From contig NCSJ02000335.1 of assembly GCA_002812745.2 (NCBI GenBank), positions 1 through 44,669 of the forward strand: DNA of 44,669 nucleotides, given 5' to 3'. A program made the position numbers and the translations under genes. The notes under the pieces were generated by a model. That model worked only from the letters and a program-made list of their open reading frames with translations. It had not been told where the DNA came from and did not search any database. Source of the DNA: Scytalidium lignicola (taxonomy: Eukaryota > Ascomycota > Leotiomycetes). Positions 22,838 through 34,291 of the stretch are shown here, piece after piece. Positions within the stretch are counted from its first letter, which is position 1; the number at the start of each line of letters is the position of its first letter.

Positions 22838-24939
22838 ATGTGGCTCTCTTCGGCTTTGGCTTTGGCCCTGGGCATCACCCCTGCTTTTGCTCACCCGCAA
22901 CCCTCTTATGTAGTGCATGAAAAACGCGACGTATTGCCACGCGCATGGGAATTCGAATCTCCTGCAAATCCATCAACGACTCTCCTCGCAAGAGTGGGAT
23001 TAGTTCAGTCGAACTTGGAGAATGGCCATGATCATCTAATAGCCGTATCAGACCCCCGTTCACCTACATATGGTCAGCACTGGACAGCTGCTCAGGTTGC
23101 CGAGTTCTTTCAACCCTCAGCAGAAACCATCGATGCAGTTCAGGAATGGTTAACGGATTCTGGAATCAATGGCGAGAGGATCAAGCTGTCCAAGGGAAAG
23201 CATTGGCTTTCTTTCAACGCTACTGTTGAAGAGTTGCAAAATCTTCTTCAAACTGAATATGGCACATATCGACATCAATCCGGTCTTGTTTACATCGGAA
23301 GTGAATCCTATACGATTCCTGCTTCACTGAAACACTGTATTGATTTCATTACTCCTACTGTCCAGTTTGATACACCTATTAAAATTACAGCCCATACCAG
23401 ACGAGACACCCTAAATAAAGATACCCTGCACCTTGGTCCCAAAATCCAGGGTCCTATGCACCCAGATTTAACTAGCGATAAAAATCTCAGTAATTGCGGT
23501 GGTCAGATTACTCCTGATTGTCTTCGTGCAATGTGAGTTTTTGATAGCAATTGATAATATTCCAAGTTGGTCAAAGCTTACAAGTTGACTTATAGGTATG
23601 GAATTCCAAAAGGGGAGTTTAATGATTCAAAGAATTCTTATGGAATCGTGGAATTTGAAGGACAAGCCTACAGTCAAACAGATCTGGATCTTTTCTTTGA
23701 AACATATACTGATGTTCCAACTAATACTAGTCCTATATATTTACCAATCGATGGTGGATATCTGGCCTCTGGGGATGATACCACAACTCGTGGAGAATCT
23801 AATCTTGATCTTGAATTCGCTATGAGTCTTGTGTACCCCCAGTCTGTTTCCCTATATCAAACTGGTGATGATGTTATCTGGCAACCAGCAACCAACAATA
23901 ATTTTCTGGATGCAATTGACGGATCTTATTGCACTTACGATGGAGGAGATGATCCAGTCTGGGACGCAATTTATCCACATAACTTCTCAGATACCGGATA
24001 CCAAGGCCAACCAGACTGTGGCACCTACAAGCCTGCAAATGTGATGTTCGTAAAATTCTTAAGCCAAAAAAATTACCTTTTAACTAATACGAGTATTTAG
24101 ATCTATTTCGTATGGCATGGAGGAAGACGGTCACCCTCCGGCTTATACTAGACGACAATGCTATGAATATATGAAAATAGGTCTTATGGGTGTTACGTTA
24201 GTGTTTTTCTGTTCCCCTATATATTTTCATTACCAATGGACTCAGTCAAAAATCGCATACTAATATTTCGTATAGCATAATGTTCTCCTCAGGCGATACT
24301 GGTGTTGCAGGACTTCGGGGTGAATGCTTGAATCCTGATGGCTCACCCACACCAGTTTCAGCTGAATATGGTATTTTTAACCCTATGTTTCCGGGAACAT
24401 GTCCTTATATCACTTCGGTTGGAGGGACCCAGCTTGAGGCAGGAGTATCCGTCCACACTCCAGAGTCGGCTGCAGCATTTTCTGGTGGCGGCTTCAGCAA
24501 CCTCTTTCCCGTTCCGGACTATCAAAAGGAGGCCATTAACTATTATTATGCCAATTTTGCACCACCATATAATAGCTCGATCTACAACAATACTCAACTT
24601 GTTCGCGGTTTTCCAGACGTTTCAGCTAATGCTGTTAATTATTCCATAACTGTCAACGGTACATTCATTTCTATTGCCGGTACTAGTGCATCGTCACCTG
24701 TATTTGGTTCTGTCGTGACCCTTTTGAACGAGGCACGTCTCCGGGTTGGGAAGAGCCCAATCGGATTCATTAACCCTGTGTTATATCAACATCCAGAAGT
24801 CTTGAATGACATCACTACAGGACATAATGCAGGTTGTGGTACCAACGGGTTCGCAGCTGTGAAGGGTTGGGATCCAGCGACTGGCCTAGGAACTCCGAAT
24901 TATCCTAAAATGGAGGCTTTATTTTTGAGTCTACCGTAA
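22838..24939 (+). CDS. Secreted sedolisin (S53 serine-carboxyl peptidase, tripeptidyl-peptidase type)
   Basis: Four exons: 22838-23532, 23596-24045, 24101-24196 and 24276-24939, giving 634 residues, typical of the family. The start is the ATG that opens a clear signal peptide (MWLSSALALALGITPAFA), although the frame extends upstream. A pro-kumamolisin prodomain follows (RVGLVQSNLENGHDHLIAVS, SPTYGQHWTAAQVAEFF, PASLKHCIDFITPTVQF). The catalytic domain has the Glu and Asp pair in GESNLDLEFAMS (E-x3-D), the oxyanion Asp in MFSSGDTGVAG and the nucleophile Ser in AGTSASSPVFGS. The C-terminal calcium-site segment reads DITTGHNAGCGTNGF. It would be secreted and cut tri- or oligopeptides at acidic pH. 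All exon joins keep frame and nothing is broken. Confidence 0.94.
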
Positions 24940-25239
24940 TTTTATGGATAAACCTCTCTCTGAAATGTTACTTACGAAGATACGTATTACTAAGTGAAAA
25001 TGAATAAAACAATCCACTTTATAATGATCACGCCAAGAGGAGTGAATAATTGAATCAGGCGTGAGAGTAGTTCAAAAAATGTATTCAAAAATCTAACGAA
25101 TACCAGATCTAAGCAGCCAGTTTTGTAAGGTCCATCGCTTCAAGATACAGCTTGCCAACTGCTACTTAATTCTCTGTTTAGATAGGTAGTTAACTTCAAT
25201 ACACAGCGTTACAGCTCGATGTCATGTGAATTATAAACG

Positions 25240-25465
25240 CAATGATGTTGCACGAGCCGATGTACGGTGCCTATATAGAACTTTATGCCGAAATACCTCC
25301 CGAAATACCTCCCGAAATCACCTTGAAAAAGAACGACATATGTATTATTCCCCTCGACCGGACACAGTTATTCCACAGAGTGACCCGATCAAGGCCGGGA
25401 CGTCTATAGAGGAGAGTGGCCTTAGCTACGATGAAAATTTTTGGTCATGGTTTGAAGAGAAATAG
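25240..25465 (+). pseudogene. C-terminal relic of a short-chain dehydrogenase/reductase
   Basis: Two adjoining frames together resemble the C-terminal end of fungal SDR enzymes. The first reads EPMYGAYIELYAEIPPEI and ITLKKNDICIIPLDRTQ from about 25255, matching the usual GA.TEL.A..SPE....NG..V.PWGR pattern. After a one-base change near 25385 the other frame reads DPIKAGTSIEESGLSYDENF then WSWFEEK and a stop at 25463, matching the end usually followed by a short Lys-containing tail. The Rossmann N-terminus, the Tyr-x3-Lys active site and about 250 residues are absent. A 12-base tandem duplication (cgaaatacctcc) adds IPPE twice. The call is pattern recognition from family knowledge. Confidence 0.45.
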
Positions 25466-26858
25466 AAGCCACATATTTAGTAGCAGAGTCTTTATCTAGA
25501 TTTATATTGGTAGTAGTTCTAAATGAGCGTTTGATTCTTTCTCTGTTGAGTACTGCCTTTCATCTTTCCATTAATAGGTTGGTGAAGTTAGATTCTTGGC
25601 CACTAGACTAGGATTTACGTTATCAACAAATTCCATGAAGTAATTTTCCTACGCGTATAACTGGATTTCTCATCATGTATTCACCATTTTTTTAATTTAT
25701 TATCTAGTTGAGTTTAATTTGTAGGNAAAAAGGCCCGACTTTCGTCATTTAAACTTGGTAATGAATAATCGAAAATATTCAGATATAGGTATTAAGTCGC
25801 AAAAATCTCATGCGGCCAATTATTAACCCAGAATTGAACATATCCAGATCAGATCACATGTTTGACATTTGATAGCTGTTAATTAACGCGGTAGAGTGTC
25901 TTTGAAAGTTATCAGTTACTGTTTTCGGTGACAGGAGTTCACAATAAGATATATTACAAACATTCATATTATCACTATCAAAAAGTGAAATACGAATTCC
26001 CCAGCTAAGCCCTTCTTCAAAAATTAAAAAAAAATCTTCCTGCTTAAGAAAAGATGTTCTAAATTTTGTCCGCTAATTCTACTAATTATTAATCACCAAA
26101 GTCGGCACTAAACATTCTTCAAACATTGGATCCTGTAGAAGTAGGATGTTGTAGAAACAACACTTGTCCTATATGTTGTTACATGTAAACGTCCCTGTAG
26201 AATATGGCACTTGTACCTCTCGTTCATACGCCTGATCATTGTGGCAATGTAGGGTCGCATCACACCTTATTGAGCGGAGTAGATGCCCATTCGAGTAACC
26301 AAAAAAAAGAAGCGCCGAGACTCGAAACAGGCTAATATATGTAAAGAGAAGGATGACTTGCACTCTAAGGCTGAGCCATCGGAGCGAAACCACGCCCGGG
26401 ATTAGGTGAGCCGACTGTTCAGGGGTTAGCTCTCTACATCCCTTGGCTAATCATCCCCTTTAAGAAATCATGTGTGTGGTGTATATTGCGAAACTACTTA
26501 TTCAGGGAAGGTGGCATTGCTTTGGAACACTGAAATTTCTCGCAACGTTGTATATCTCCCCTGCGCCTATAGATGGTAAACGAGGATCAAGGATTATGTC
26601 AGGACAAGAAGCTAGAATGAAAGAACACCTGGGCCGATAAACTTCTTACAAAGACTGGAATGAAATAATGGGTGGTCTTAAAGGAGCCCCGTGTATATAT
26701 ATTAGCTGTTTGGACATCAGATGAACGATTTTTCCTTTCTTCAGATTTTCCCTTTAGGTCGACATCCAGTCTCATATTTTTCAGTTCTTTGCCTGCATCG
26801 TTAATCGATTCAGTATATATATTTTGTTATCTCTGTACATAAATTTTTATCCATCACA
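25466..26858. other. Intergenic spacer and chitinase promoter region
   Basis: No supported gene. 25480-26160 is AT-rich (N at 25726). A 74-codon minus frame at 26169-26393 lacks family features. The last 250 bases lead into the chitinase gene. Confidence 0.5.
26690..26825 (+). promoter_or_regulatory. Chitinase promoter, TATA-like sites
   Basis: Two TATA-like tracts precede the chitinase ATG: gtatatatatta near 26692 and agtatatatatttt near 26812. The first, with a pyrimidine-rich stretch after it (cctttcttcagattttccc), is the better TATA candidate, giving a leader of roughly 100 nt. The second would leave almost none. Assignment is by position only. Confidence 0.35.
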
Positions 26859-27866
26859 ATGAAAACCTCACTCTTTACATCTTTGGCACTTTGTGCTACA
26901 ATTATCAACGCTGGCGTTATCAAAACACGTGCCAGTGGCGGCCTCAGTGTTGTTTACTGGGGGCAGGATGACTCCGAAAGATCCCTAGGGGCATACTGTG
27001 CATCGGGACAAGGTGTTGACGTTATAGTTCTTGCATTCCTAAGCACATTTGGAGACGGAAATACCCCTTCGGGAAGCTTTGGAAGTGAGTGCAATGTCGA
27101 TTCATCAGGGAATGGATCATGCGGCACTCTTGCGAAGGATATCACTACTTGCAAGAACAACGGCATCAAGGTTCTTATTAGTGTTGGCGGTGCCGGAGCT
27201 AACTACGGACTGTCCGGAAATCCTGATGCTGATGGCGTGGCTTGGTCTTTATGGAATGAATGGGCATCCCCTGACGTAGTTTCTTCTGAAGCTCTTCGTC
27301 CTATTGGGAACGTATTTGTTGATGGCTGGGACTTCGACATTGAATCCAACCCTAACAACAGCGGACAGTATCTTGGAGAGCTAGTGAAGAAGCTCAGAGC
27401 CTACATTGCCACAGATCCCAACCATACTTACTATATCTCTGGTGCTCCACAATGCCCTATTCCAGAGGAAAACATGGGTGCGGCCATCAAAAGTGCGCAA
27501 TTTGACTGGCTCTTTATTCAATTCTACAATAATGATGAGTGTTCAGCATATCAGTTATTCAACAACGATGGCGGTTCTTTCAACTACGACTCTTGGGTAT
27601 CCTATGTCAGCGACACGGCCTCTGCGAATGCGAAGCTCTTCGTTGGCCTCCCCGCTTCCCAAACTGCGTCAACCGGAGATAGCAGTGGGTCAAAGTACTG
27701 GGTCAGCACTTCTAATCTTCCTAAGCTTGTTAGTCAGTATTCATCTCACCCACAATGGGGTGGAATTATGATCTGGGATGCTCGCAGCTCGGACACTGTT
27801 ACTTTTGATGGATGCAACTATGAACAGAATATCCATAGTGTTCTGAATACGGGTAATACATGTTGA
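26859..27866 (+). CDS. Secreted GH18 class III endochitinase
   Basis: A single-exon gene of 335 residues. A signal peptide (MKTSLFTSLALCATIINA) is followed by a GH18 barrel of the small class III plant/fungal type: VVYWGQDDSERSLGAYCASG at strand 1, KVLISVGGAGANYG at strand 3, and the catalytic motif DGWDFDIESNPNN at strand 4 with the proton-donor Glu. Later come YYISGAPQCPIPEEN, FDWLFIQFYNN, KLFVGLPAS and GGIMIWDARSSD (the barrel Trp). There is no C-terminal chitin-binding module or GPI signal. It hydrolyses chitin outside the cell, for wall remodelling or nutrition. Neighbours give no cluster clue beyond another secreted hydrolase upstream. Confidence 0.95.
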   Translation: MKTSLFTSLALCATIINAGVIKTRASGGLSVVYWGQDDSERSLGAYCASGQGVDVIVLAFLSTFGDGNTPSGSFGSECNVDSSGNGSCGTLAKDITTCKNNGIKVLISVGGAGANYGLSGNPDADGVAWSLWNEWASPDVVSSEALRPIGNVFVDGWDFDIESNPNNSGQYLGELVKKLRAYIATDPNHTYYISGAPQCPIPEENMGAAIKSAQFDWLFIQFYNNDECSAYQLFNNDGGSFNYDSWVSYVSDTASANAKLFVGLPASQTASTGDSSGSKYWVSTSNLPKLVSQYSSHPQWGGIMIWDARSSDTVTFDGCNYEQNIHSVLNTGNTC

Positions 27867-28213
27867 GGCTCATAAAGTATCATAACAATTTTGTATATAG
27901 TTTACCGATTTTTGGGTTCCGTATTAGAAGCTATACGATTAGGGTCTTGTTGCACGTTAGTTTATATTAATATAGAATCAAAGTTTTCACGTCTATGGTC
28001 TGACATTGAATCGTATATTATTAACAGAGTCTAATCCTTATAACAATAATGTTCTCCTATATATTAAAATTTCTTATTTTCATAGCTTTTACCGTATAAA
28101 TAGCAATTAATAAAAAAAAGGCCAAGGAAGTTACTGTGTTAAATAACAAACCAATGCTCCCACTGGAATTTGGACGGAATAATGTATATAATTTTCTACG
28201 AGCTTGCTGCTCT
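27867..28213. other. Convergent spacer between chitinase and bZIP gene
   Basis: Very AT-rich 347 bases between the 3' ends of two convergent genes. It must contain both polyadenylation regions. Candidates are aatata/aataaa-like stretches near 27967 and 28075; none is distinctive. Confidence 0.5.
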
Positions 28214-29964
28214 TTATAGACCAAATAAGTATAAATAAAATTCCATATGTTCATTTTCTATATAGCAGCTAATCTTCCTCTCTGATGGAATGTCTAACCT
28301 CATCTCCGTCAGTCCATCAAAAAAATCTTTGGTCATGGTCCAATTTGAAACATCGCGAGCGTATCTCTTGAACAATTCGGAAAGCCTCCATGTTTGGCAA
28401 GTCGTATCAAGTACCAGGATATTCGCATCGCCGAATGGCCAGTTGAAGCGAAGGCAGTTACTGTATGCCCTCGAGAATGCTCCTGTTGAGTAAATGTGAT
28501 GTTGGAAAACTAGGCGATCACGGAGACCAGGCCTCCATACAAAAGCTGTTAGTGGGATTTGAATAACGAGATTAGAATGATGTTTCTTAGGAGATATGGC
28601 ATCTTACCAGATAAGGAAATCAACTAAAACTGGGTGTTGGACTGTTTCTTGTGAAGGTCTGGATGGTCAGTATTCAGTGCATAGGCAAGAAAATATGCTA
28701 TTTAGTACCTCGGTCTCATGAATACTGGTACATCCTTCAGGTTGTCTATTGTCGGATTCGAAAGATACTGGTTTGATGGTCAGCTCAGTAACTGCTGTTT
28801 CTTGATATATACCTACTATCATTAATCTTTGCTTAAGATACATCATTGCAATTCGTTGAGCTTTTGACTGCCAACTTCCAAATACACTTTCGTCAACCCA
28901 GTGTAATGATGCCCAAACGGGATGACTACGCTCCTTTTCATCCAACGTGTGCCAACCTTGCATCACAGCAGCAAAAGGTTCGGAAGAAAAGGTTGCATCA
29001 TTGTACTTCCAAAGATCTCTACATGATATTATGGCCGACTTGTAAACCTCATTTGTACCATGCCACTTCTCTTGGTCCGTCAGCACACGCGGGGTCTGTA
29101 GAAAAGGTTTTATATATAGTGGCGTGTATTCTCTCCAGAATACTTCTGCGGGATCAAAATTTAGGAGGTTATGGATAGGATCGGAGCTGGGACAAAGGAA
29201 TGGATTAGGATAGAGATTGAGAGCATTATTCTCTGACGCTTGAGTAAAGCTCGAATGGCTAGTTTCTAGAGCTGTTGGTGGAGATTCAGTGCTATTTGAC
29301 CCCCGAGATGGAGATAATTCGTTTAAATTGTCGCTTATAAGACTGACTAGCACAGGGGAAATATCTGTAGATGGTTGTGGGTTGCTTTCTGTAGAGTTAC
29401 CTACGTGATGAGGAGGAGAATCCAAGGAGAAGAAGTCAAGATTTTGTATATAAGAGTTGCTACGTGAATCGTTATTGCTAGCGGTTTTCTTGTGGCTAGA
29501 CGCACAATTTCCTTCGATTCTTTCTTCGTCAATTTCTTGTGGTCGATGTCTTTTCGAAGGGTGTTGCTGTTGCATTATTCCTGCAATGCATGTATTAGGT
29601 GATGATAATGTGTTTCAAAGGTGTCTCGCGCACTTCTCTCTTCATCAGCCTTTTGGGCTGTCTTATTGGTGAAAGGCGCCACAGTCTCTTCTGTCTCACA
29701 AAAGTGTCGTGTAGAAGAACCACACAAGCAATTGTTATTTGTCTCTGATCCACGGCCATCTCTGAGCTCCTTTACCAGTGCCTCTAAGCATTCAATGCGC
29801 TTCCTCGTGCGTTCTCGACTAGCACGCTGTGCAAGTCGGTTAATCTGCCTCCTCCTCAGCTTTGGGTCAGGGACAATTGCTTGATCAGGGCACTTAGCCG
29901 CCAATGCGGCTGATAATGGATGGATATTTTTGTGTTGTAGTGACCCGTCACATTTGTATCTCAT
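28214..29964 (-). CDS. bZIP transcription factor with DUF3425 domain (copy 1)
   Basis: A five-exon minus-strand model keeps frame throughout and gives 507 residues: 29634-29964, 28817-29580, 28709-28767, 28608-28658 and 28214-28532. The basic region reads KLRRRQINRLAQRASRERTR, followed by a short Leu zipper IECLEALVKEL. A Ser/Thr/Asn-rich middle follows, then DUF3425: WHGTNEVYKSAIISCRDLW, QGWHTLDEKER, SKAQRIAMMYLKQRLMI, YLSNPTIDNLKDVPVFMRPR, PSQETVQHPVLVDFLIW and GLRDRLVFQHHIYSTGAFSR. Introns 2-4 (49, 50 and 75 nt) are supported by restored DUF3425 sequence. The first intron (29581-29633, donor gtgcgc) is the weakest join; without it a frameshift would be needed. It is a divergent paralogue of the gene at 30854. 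Confidence 0.8.
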
Positions 29965-30853
29965 GGTCTTAGTGTTGGTCCAATGTCTGGGGATGGTCCG
30001 ACCAGCGGAGAATGGGGTTATTATTTTGAATCAGGGGCACTTCGGCTTGTCTCCGGGAGAGCCAAGGGCCAACCAGCACGGCGAAGAATCGAGTCAGCTT
30101 TTCCGTCGTGAACTGAGTCAGCTTTCGATCTTGCACCAGCTTGGAATTGTCCAAAGACGCTGCACATTATTGGAACCAACCGCGAGTATACATCGAGATT
30201 CCATCTAGTAAGATTTAGTTTTGGTCTGGTAAACTAGGAGGCTTGATTGGCCTTCTCCTATGAGTAGATAGATGACGGGGAAGTGATGAGGGACATCGAT
30301 CTCAATAAGGCGCAATATTCTCTGCACAGTGCAGTGCCGATTTTCTAGCCTTTATTGTTTAACTTGCTAGAGCTTGTATAGAGAAGTTCACATCGTCAAC
30401 GCAAACACAGGGCTTATTAACTTGTTCCTGGACCGTAGTGTTTCTCCACCAAGGACCGGTACAGTCAGCACGTTAATATACCATGTTTTGGAACTGCCAT
30501 GTCAGGGTGCTGTTGATAGGTCTCGTGCTTGTACTGGATATGTATTCTTCTTCTGCAGATTCTTACCAACAGTACCGTGCTGGTACCTGGATGGTACTGG
30601 GCGGGTGCCCGGCCGGAGGAGCGATGGAGCCTCCACTTCCTGCTTGCGAGGTCAACCCCGCTTCCCCAGACTTGCAACGCTGGAGCTGGAGCTGGAGCTG
30701 GGCTGGAGCGCAAAAGCTGCCCTTTGGCCATCTACTCTATCTACTCGATCTACTCGATCTATCTCTAATGGAGCGACGCTTGTTATGCACTGTGGTTGAA
30801 ACACAATCCACAGATTTTGTAATTGAAAGAAATACCATCATTCGCGACTCACA
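29965..30853. promoter_or_regulatory. Shared divergent promoter region of the two bZIP genes
   Basis: 889 bases between two ATGs facing away from each other. It contains a G/C-rich tract with three tandem ggagct units at about 30681-30700 and three near-copies of ctatctactcgat at about 30731-30762. Open frames here (up to about 140 codons, overlapping on both strands) follow the repeats and lack domain features. GC is higher than in other spacers of the window. Co-regulation of the pair is inference from the layout. Confidence 0.5.
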
Positions 30854-32330
30854 ATGTCGTCGACTCCGTCCAGGGTCAGAACTCGAAGGGATATCTCCAC
30901 CAGCCGACTCCAGCGGAAGAGAGAAACCGACCGTCTCGCCCAGCGTGCAAACCGTGAGCGCACCAAGCAGCGCATCGAACGCCTGGAGGAGGAAGTCAAG
31001 CGGCTAAGATCACAGGACCAGAATGCTGTGTTTCTCGAGCTGACCCAGACCATCGAGAACCAGCAGAAACGCTGCGCAAAGCTCGAAGGCGCCTTGCTCA
31101 AGGTCCTCTCCATCATTCGCTCCACATGTGATCCCATACCAGGTATGTTATCTCCACCTTCTATGCCTATGTGCGGGGATATAGCTGAGAAAGAGGTCCC
31201 TGAAGCTTCCTTACAAGTGCCCAAGCCCACGGACGAAATCGCATCAGACAGCGACGAGACTCCATCCGAAGACGGTGGCTGGCCCACCTCCTGCATCGCT
31301 GAAAGTCCACCCAATCCGGACGGTGCAGAACAGTCAACCTTCCTGGCCAACCTCCCAATCCTCACTGATCCTACGAATCTGTGGACGAATCTGGCAACCG
31401 AGACGCCTGGGGATATCCTGACGTCCGATTTGGAAGCAGTTAGCGCAGTTCTACACCAACAACTATCCACATCAAGCCTGTTCCAAGGTCTATCATTCCT
31501 GCCTCTAGCGGCCGACGAAGAGAAATGGGACGTTTCCAATGATGCCTTCCTGCGCGCCTTGCAGTCTGCTGCATCGGTTCTGGAGCCGGATCATGTTGAT
31601 CCAGATGTGCCCTTCAAGGCGATCTTCAGTGGTTGGCACACCATTGAGCCCCAGGAGAGGAACAAGCCAATTTGGACCATGCTGAGAGCTATTGATGAGC
31701 GAGTCTTCGGGTTGTGGACCTCCAAGACTCAGAAGATTGCTCTAATGTACATTACCCATATGTTAGTTAAGGTATGCTTGGGGGAGGTTAATAATGGTCG
31801 CGATAGAAGCCGGATGATACGGAGCTAACGCACCATCATAGTATCGAATGAATCCTACTCCTACAAATTTTGAAAACATCCCTTCCTGGCTCCGCTCAAG
31901 GCCGTCACAAGATTATGTGAATCATCCTTTAGTCATAGATCTACTCCTTTGGTAGGGTCACTACACTATATTTTTGGGTTCTAGACAAGATATAAATGCT
32001 TGCTGGTACTCTTTACTTGCTTGCTAACTTGTACTTCTGCTATTGAGGCCAGGACTTCGTGATCGCCTCGTCTTCGACTATCCCAAATATACCAACACGG
32101 GGGAATTTTCGGCTTTCTATTGTAACCATTTACATTTCTTTTGGCCATATCCCGAGAATTCGATATGTACTTTTAATGCTTACACGAAACGTTTCCAAAT
32201 TTCCCAAAAGTTCAAAGATTACGTATTTGATCTTCGGAACTGGACTATGGATAGCCATTTTCTCACTCGGTATCCAGAGCTAGTCGATGATATTACTTTG
32301 TACGAGGATCGCATACACAATACCTTTTAA
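30854..32330 (+). CDS. bZIP transcription factor with DUF3425 domain (copy 2)
   Basis: Three exons: 30854-31771, 31842-31951 and 32048-32330, giving 436 residues. The start MSSTPSRVRTRRDIST leads into the basic region ETDRLAQRANRERTKQR and a zipper/coiled coil (IERLEEEVKRL, then ELTQTIENQQKRCAKLEGAL). The invariant Asn of the basic region is replaced by Asp (TDRLAQRANR), as also seen in some DUF3425 proteins. DUF3425 follows: KWDVSNDAFLRALQSA, SGWHTIEPQERNKPIW, SKTQKIALMYITHMLVK, then YRMNPTPTNFENIPSWLRSR and PGLRDRLVF. Intron 1 has a gctaacg branch. It shares domain order and two DUF3425 intron positions with copy 1, which indicates local duplication followed by inversion. It would act in the nucleus; target genes are unknown. 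Confidence 0.88.
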
Positions 32331-32418
32331 TAAAAAGTGATAAGATCTAACAATTGAATTTTTCTTGTTATATCTCTACAGCTCTACATCGCCATGTATG
32401 TTTTGATCTGTCTAGCTG

Positions 32419-34291
32419 TTAAATGCCCGACTTTTCTATATGTAATGCTTCCGGATCCTTCTCGGAAACCTTTCCTGCAACCGAAAATATATCGTCAACT
32501 TGTTCTAATGTCCGATTACCAGTTTCGGGGCAAAGAAACCACCTAAAAATTCACGTTAGTTTTGAATGTTGGGGAGCAGGAAGTGCCTCCTCGGACAAGG
32601 AGGGGACAGTTGGGTTAACTAACACGAAAGCACACCCGACAAGATCACCAGCTAGAATCCAAAGGTACAACTTCCACCCAACATTTGAGATACCAATTGG
32701 CGCCGCAAATACAGTTAAAAAGCTGGATAGCCATTCTCCGAAGCTGGCAAAGGATGCCCCAATATGTCTGTAATTTAGTGGAGAAATCTCGATCGCGTAC
32801 AGCCAAATAACTCCCTGCCACGCGTAACCAAAAACGAAAATAAAGATGAAGATAAATGCTACTGACGTCCACCGTGTTGCTGTAGTCTGGTTGGGAAGAG
32901 CAATCATGATAATGAAGATGAGAAGCGAAATGGAAAGGGCAACTGCACCCCAAAACATAATCTTTCGACGGCCATATTGCTCAATAGTAAAGTATAAGGG
33001 CACAGTACCTGTATCGGTTCATTAGAAAAGTACTTGAGTATTTGCGGGCTATATTTATGTGTGGCGAGTATCATAAACACTTTTCAGGAGGAATGGTGGA
33101 GTTCAGTATTTACCAAGGGCAAAAAATGTATTCATGACCCCAGCTAGGAGGGTCACCAGCTCAGGAGTAATCCCTGTATCACCAAGAATTATTGTCGAAT
33201 AGTATACCACAACATTTATTCTACAGCACAATCAGATATCATATATCAGTACATTAAGAAGCAGGTTAGAAAGACTCACCCCATCCACTCACGAATGAAC
33301 GTGATCCAAAAACACATGGACAATCTCCGGACGACTCGAAGCGGCGTTTTATCGATGATACCTAGAGTCAGGAACTGTTGCCAACGAAGGGATGAGTTGG
33401 CTTCAAGTTCTATCTGGATGAGAGCAAATATTTCTTGTTTTATCTTCTGGACTTCTGAGTCATCGATGGGTCTATCGAAGAGACGACAGAGAGCGGCATC
33501 TCCCTCTTCAATTCTTTGCTACATATGAGCTTGGGGAAATCTATGTGCAACGGAAGTTGACATACCGATTTTTAGCATAATACCAGCGTGGAGTATCCGG
33601 CAAGAATATCATGCAAAATCCACTTGCAATGGCAAATATGCATTGTAAGGCAATTGGAACTCGCCATGAAGCTTGGTTATCCATCTTTGTGAACCCGTAA
33701 TCACTGCGAGATATCAGTTAGCGTTTTGCGAGGCTAATTTCTGGCTAAAAGGAATTAAAACGAACATCCAGTATGCTATAGGTACTCCAGACTACGAGTA
33801 AGTATAATATTAGCTTTTATTCTTCATTGATTCTGTAATTTTCGAACTCACAATCAATACTATGCCATTAAAAGCCGCTGTAGGACCGCGGTCGTTCTTT
33901 GTTATACCCGTCTCAGCTAAATAAGCTGGGACGGAACTAGATATGCATCCAATTCCAAAGCCCTTTGTAATATTAGTTATAGATGTCTACGCACACCGTG
34001 ATTATCTATTGACTCACAGTTACGAGACGTCCTACAATGATTTGTGGTACGCCAAAAGACGATGCTTGGATGGAGGCTCCAACAATTGCTCCAATGCACC
34101 CAAGAATGATACAGCCTCTTCGACCGATATGAAAGGCGAATCCAGTTGCAAAGAGGGATGTCACACAAGCCGCTAGTGTGTAACTACTCGAAACCATGGG
34201 TATTGTCCAGTTTCCTGTCGGGTTTCCGAGAGCATTGAGGAATGGACGATGTGTGAGAAGGCCACCGAGCACACCAGCATCATATCCATAC
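32419..34291 (-). CDS. Sugar transporter of the major facilitator superfamily (5' end unresolved)
   Basis: Eight minus-strand exons join in frame: 34018-34291, 33852-33962, 33766-33791, 33566-33703, 33280-33513, 33114-33220, 32624-33008 and 32419-32542, coding 465 residues from the first full codon. Signatures are GYDAGVLGGLL in TM1, HIGRRGCIILGC in loop 2-3, YLAETGITKNDRG after TM4, FLPDTPRWYYAK after TM6, EWMGINVVVYYS in TM7, QYGRRKIMF in loop 8-9 and FLCPETGNRTLEQVDDIF after TM12. Only the first 30-60 residues are missing; they must lie upstream of an acceptor at 34292, and I could not find an in-frame start exon convincingly (a short ATG exon at 34673-34735 is one candidate). It is a plasma-membrane hexose-type permease, divergent from the alcohol dehydrogenase gene. 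Confidence 0.88.

Noticed and set aside
30374..31007. Several overlapping frames of 80-170 codons upstream of bZIP copy 2
   Set aside because: They run through tandem repeats and overlap the bZIP start in another frame; no domain is seen.
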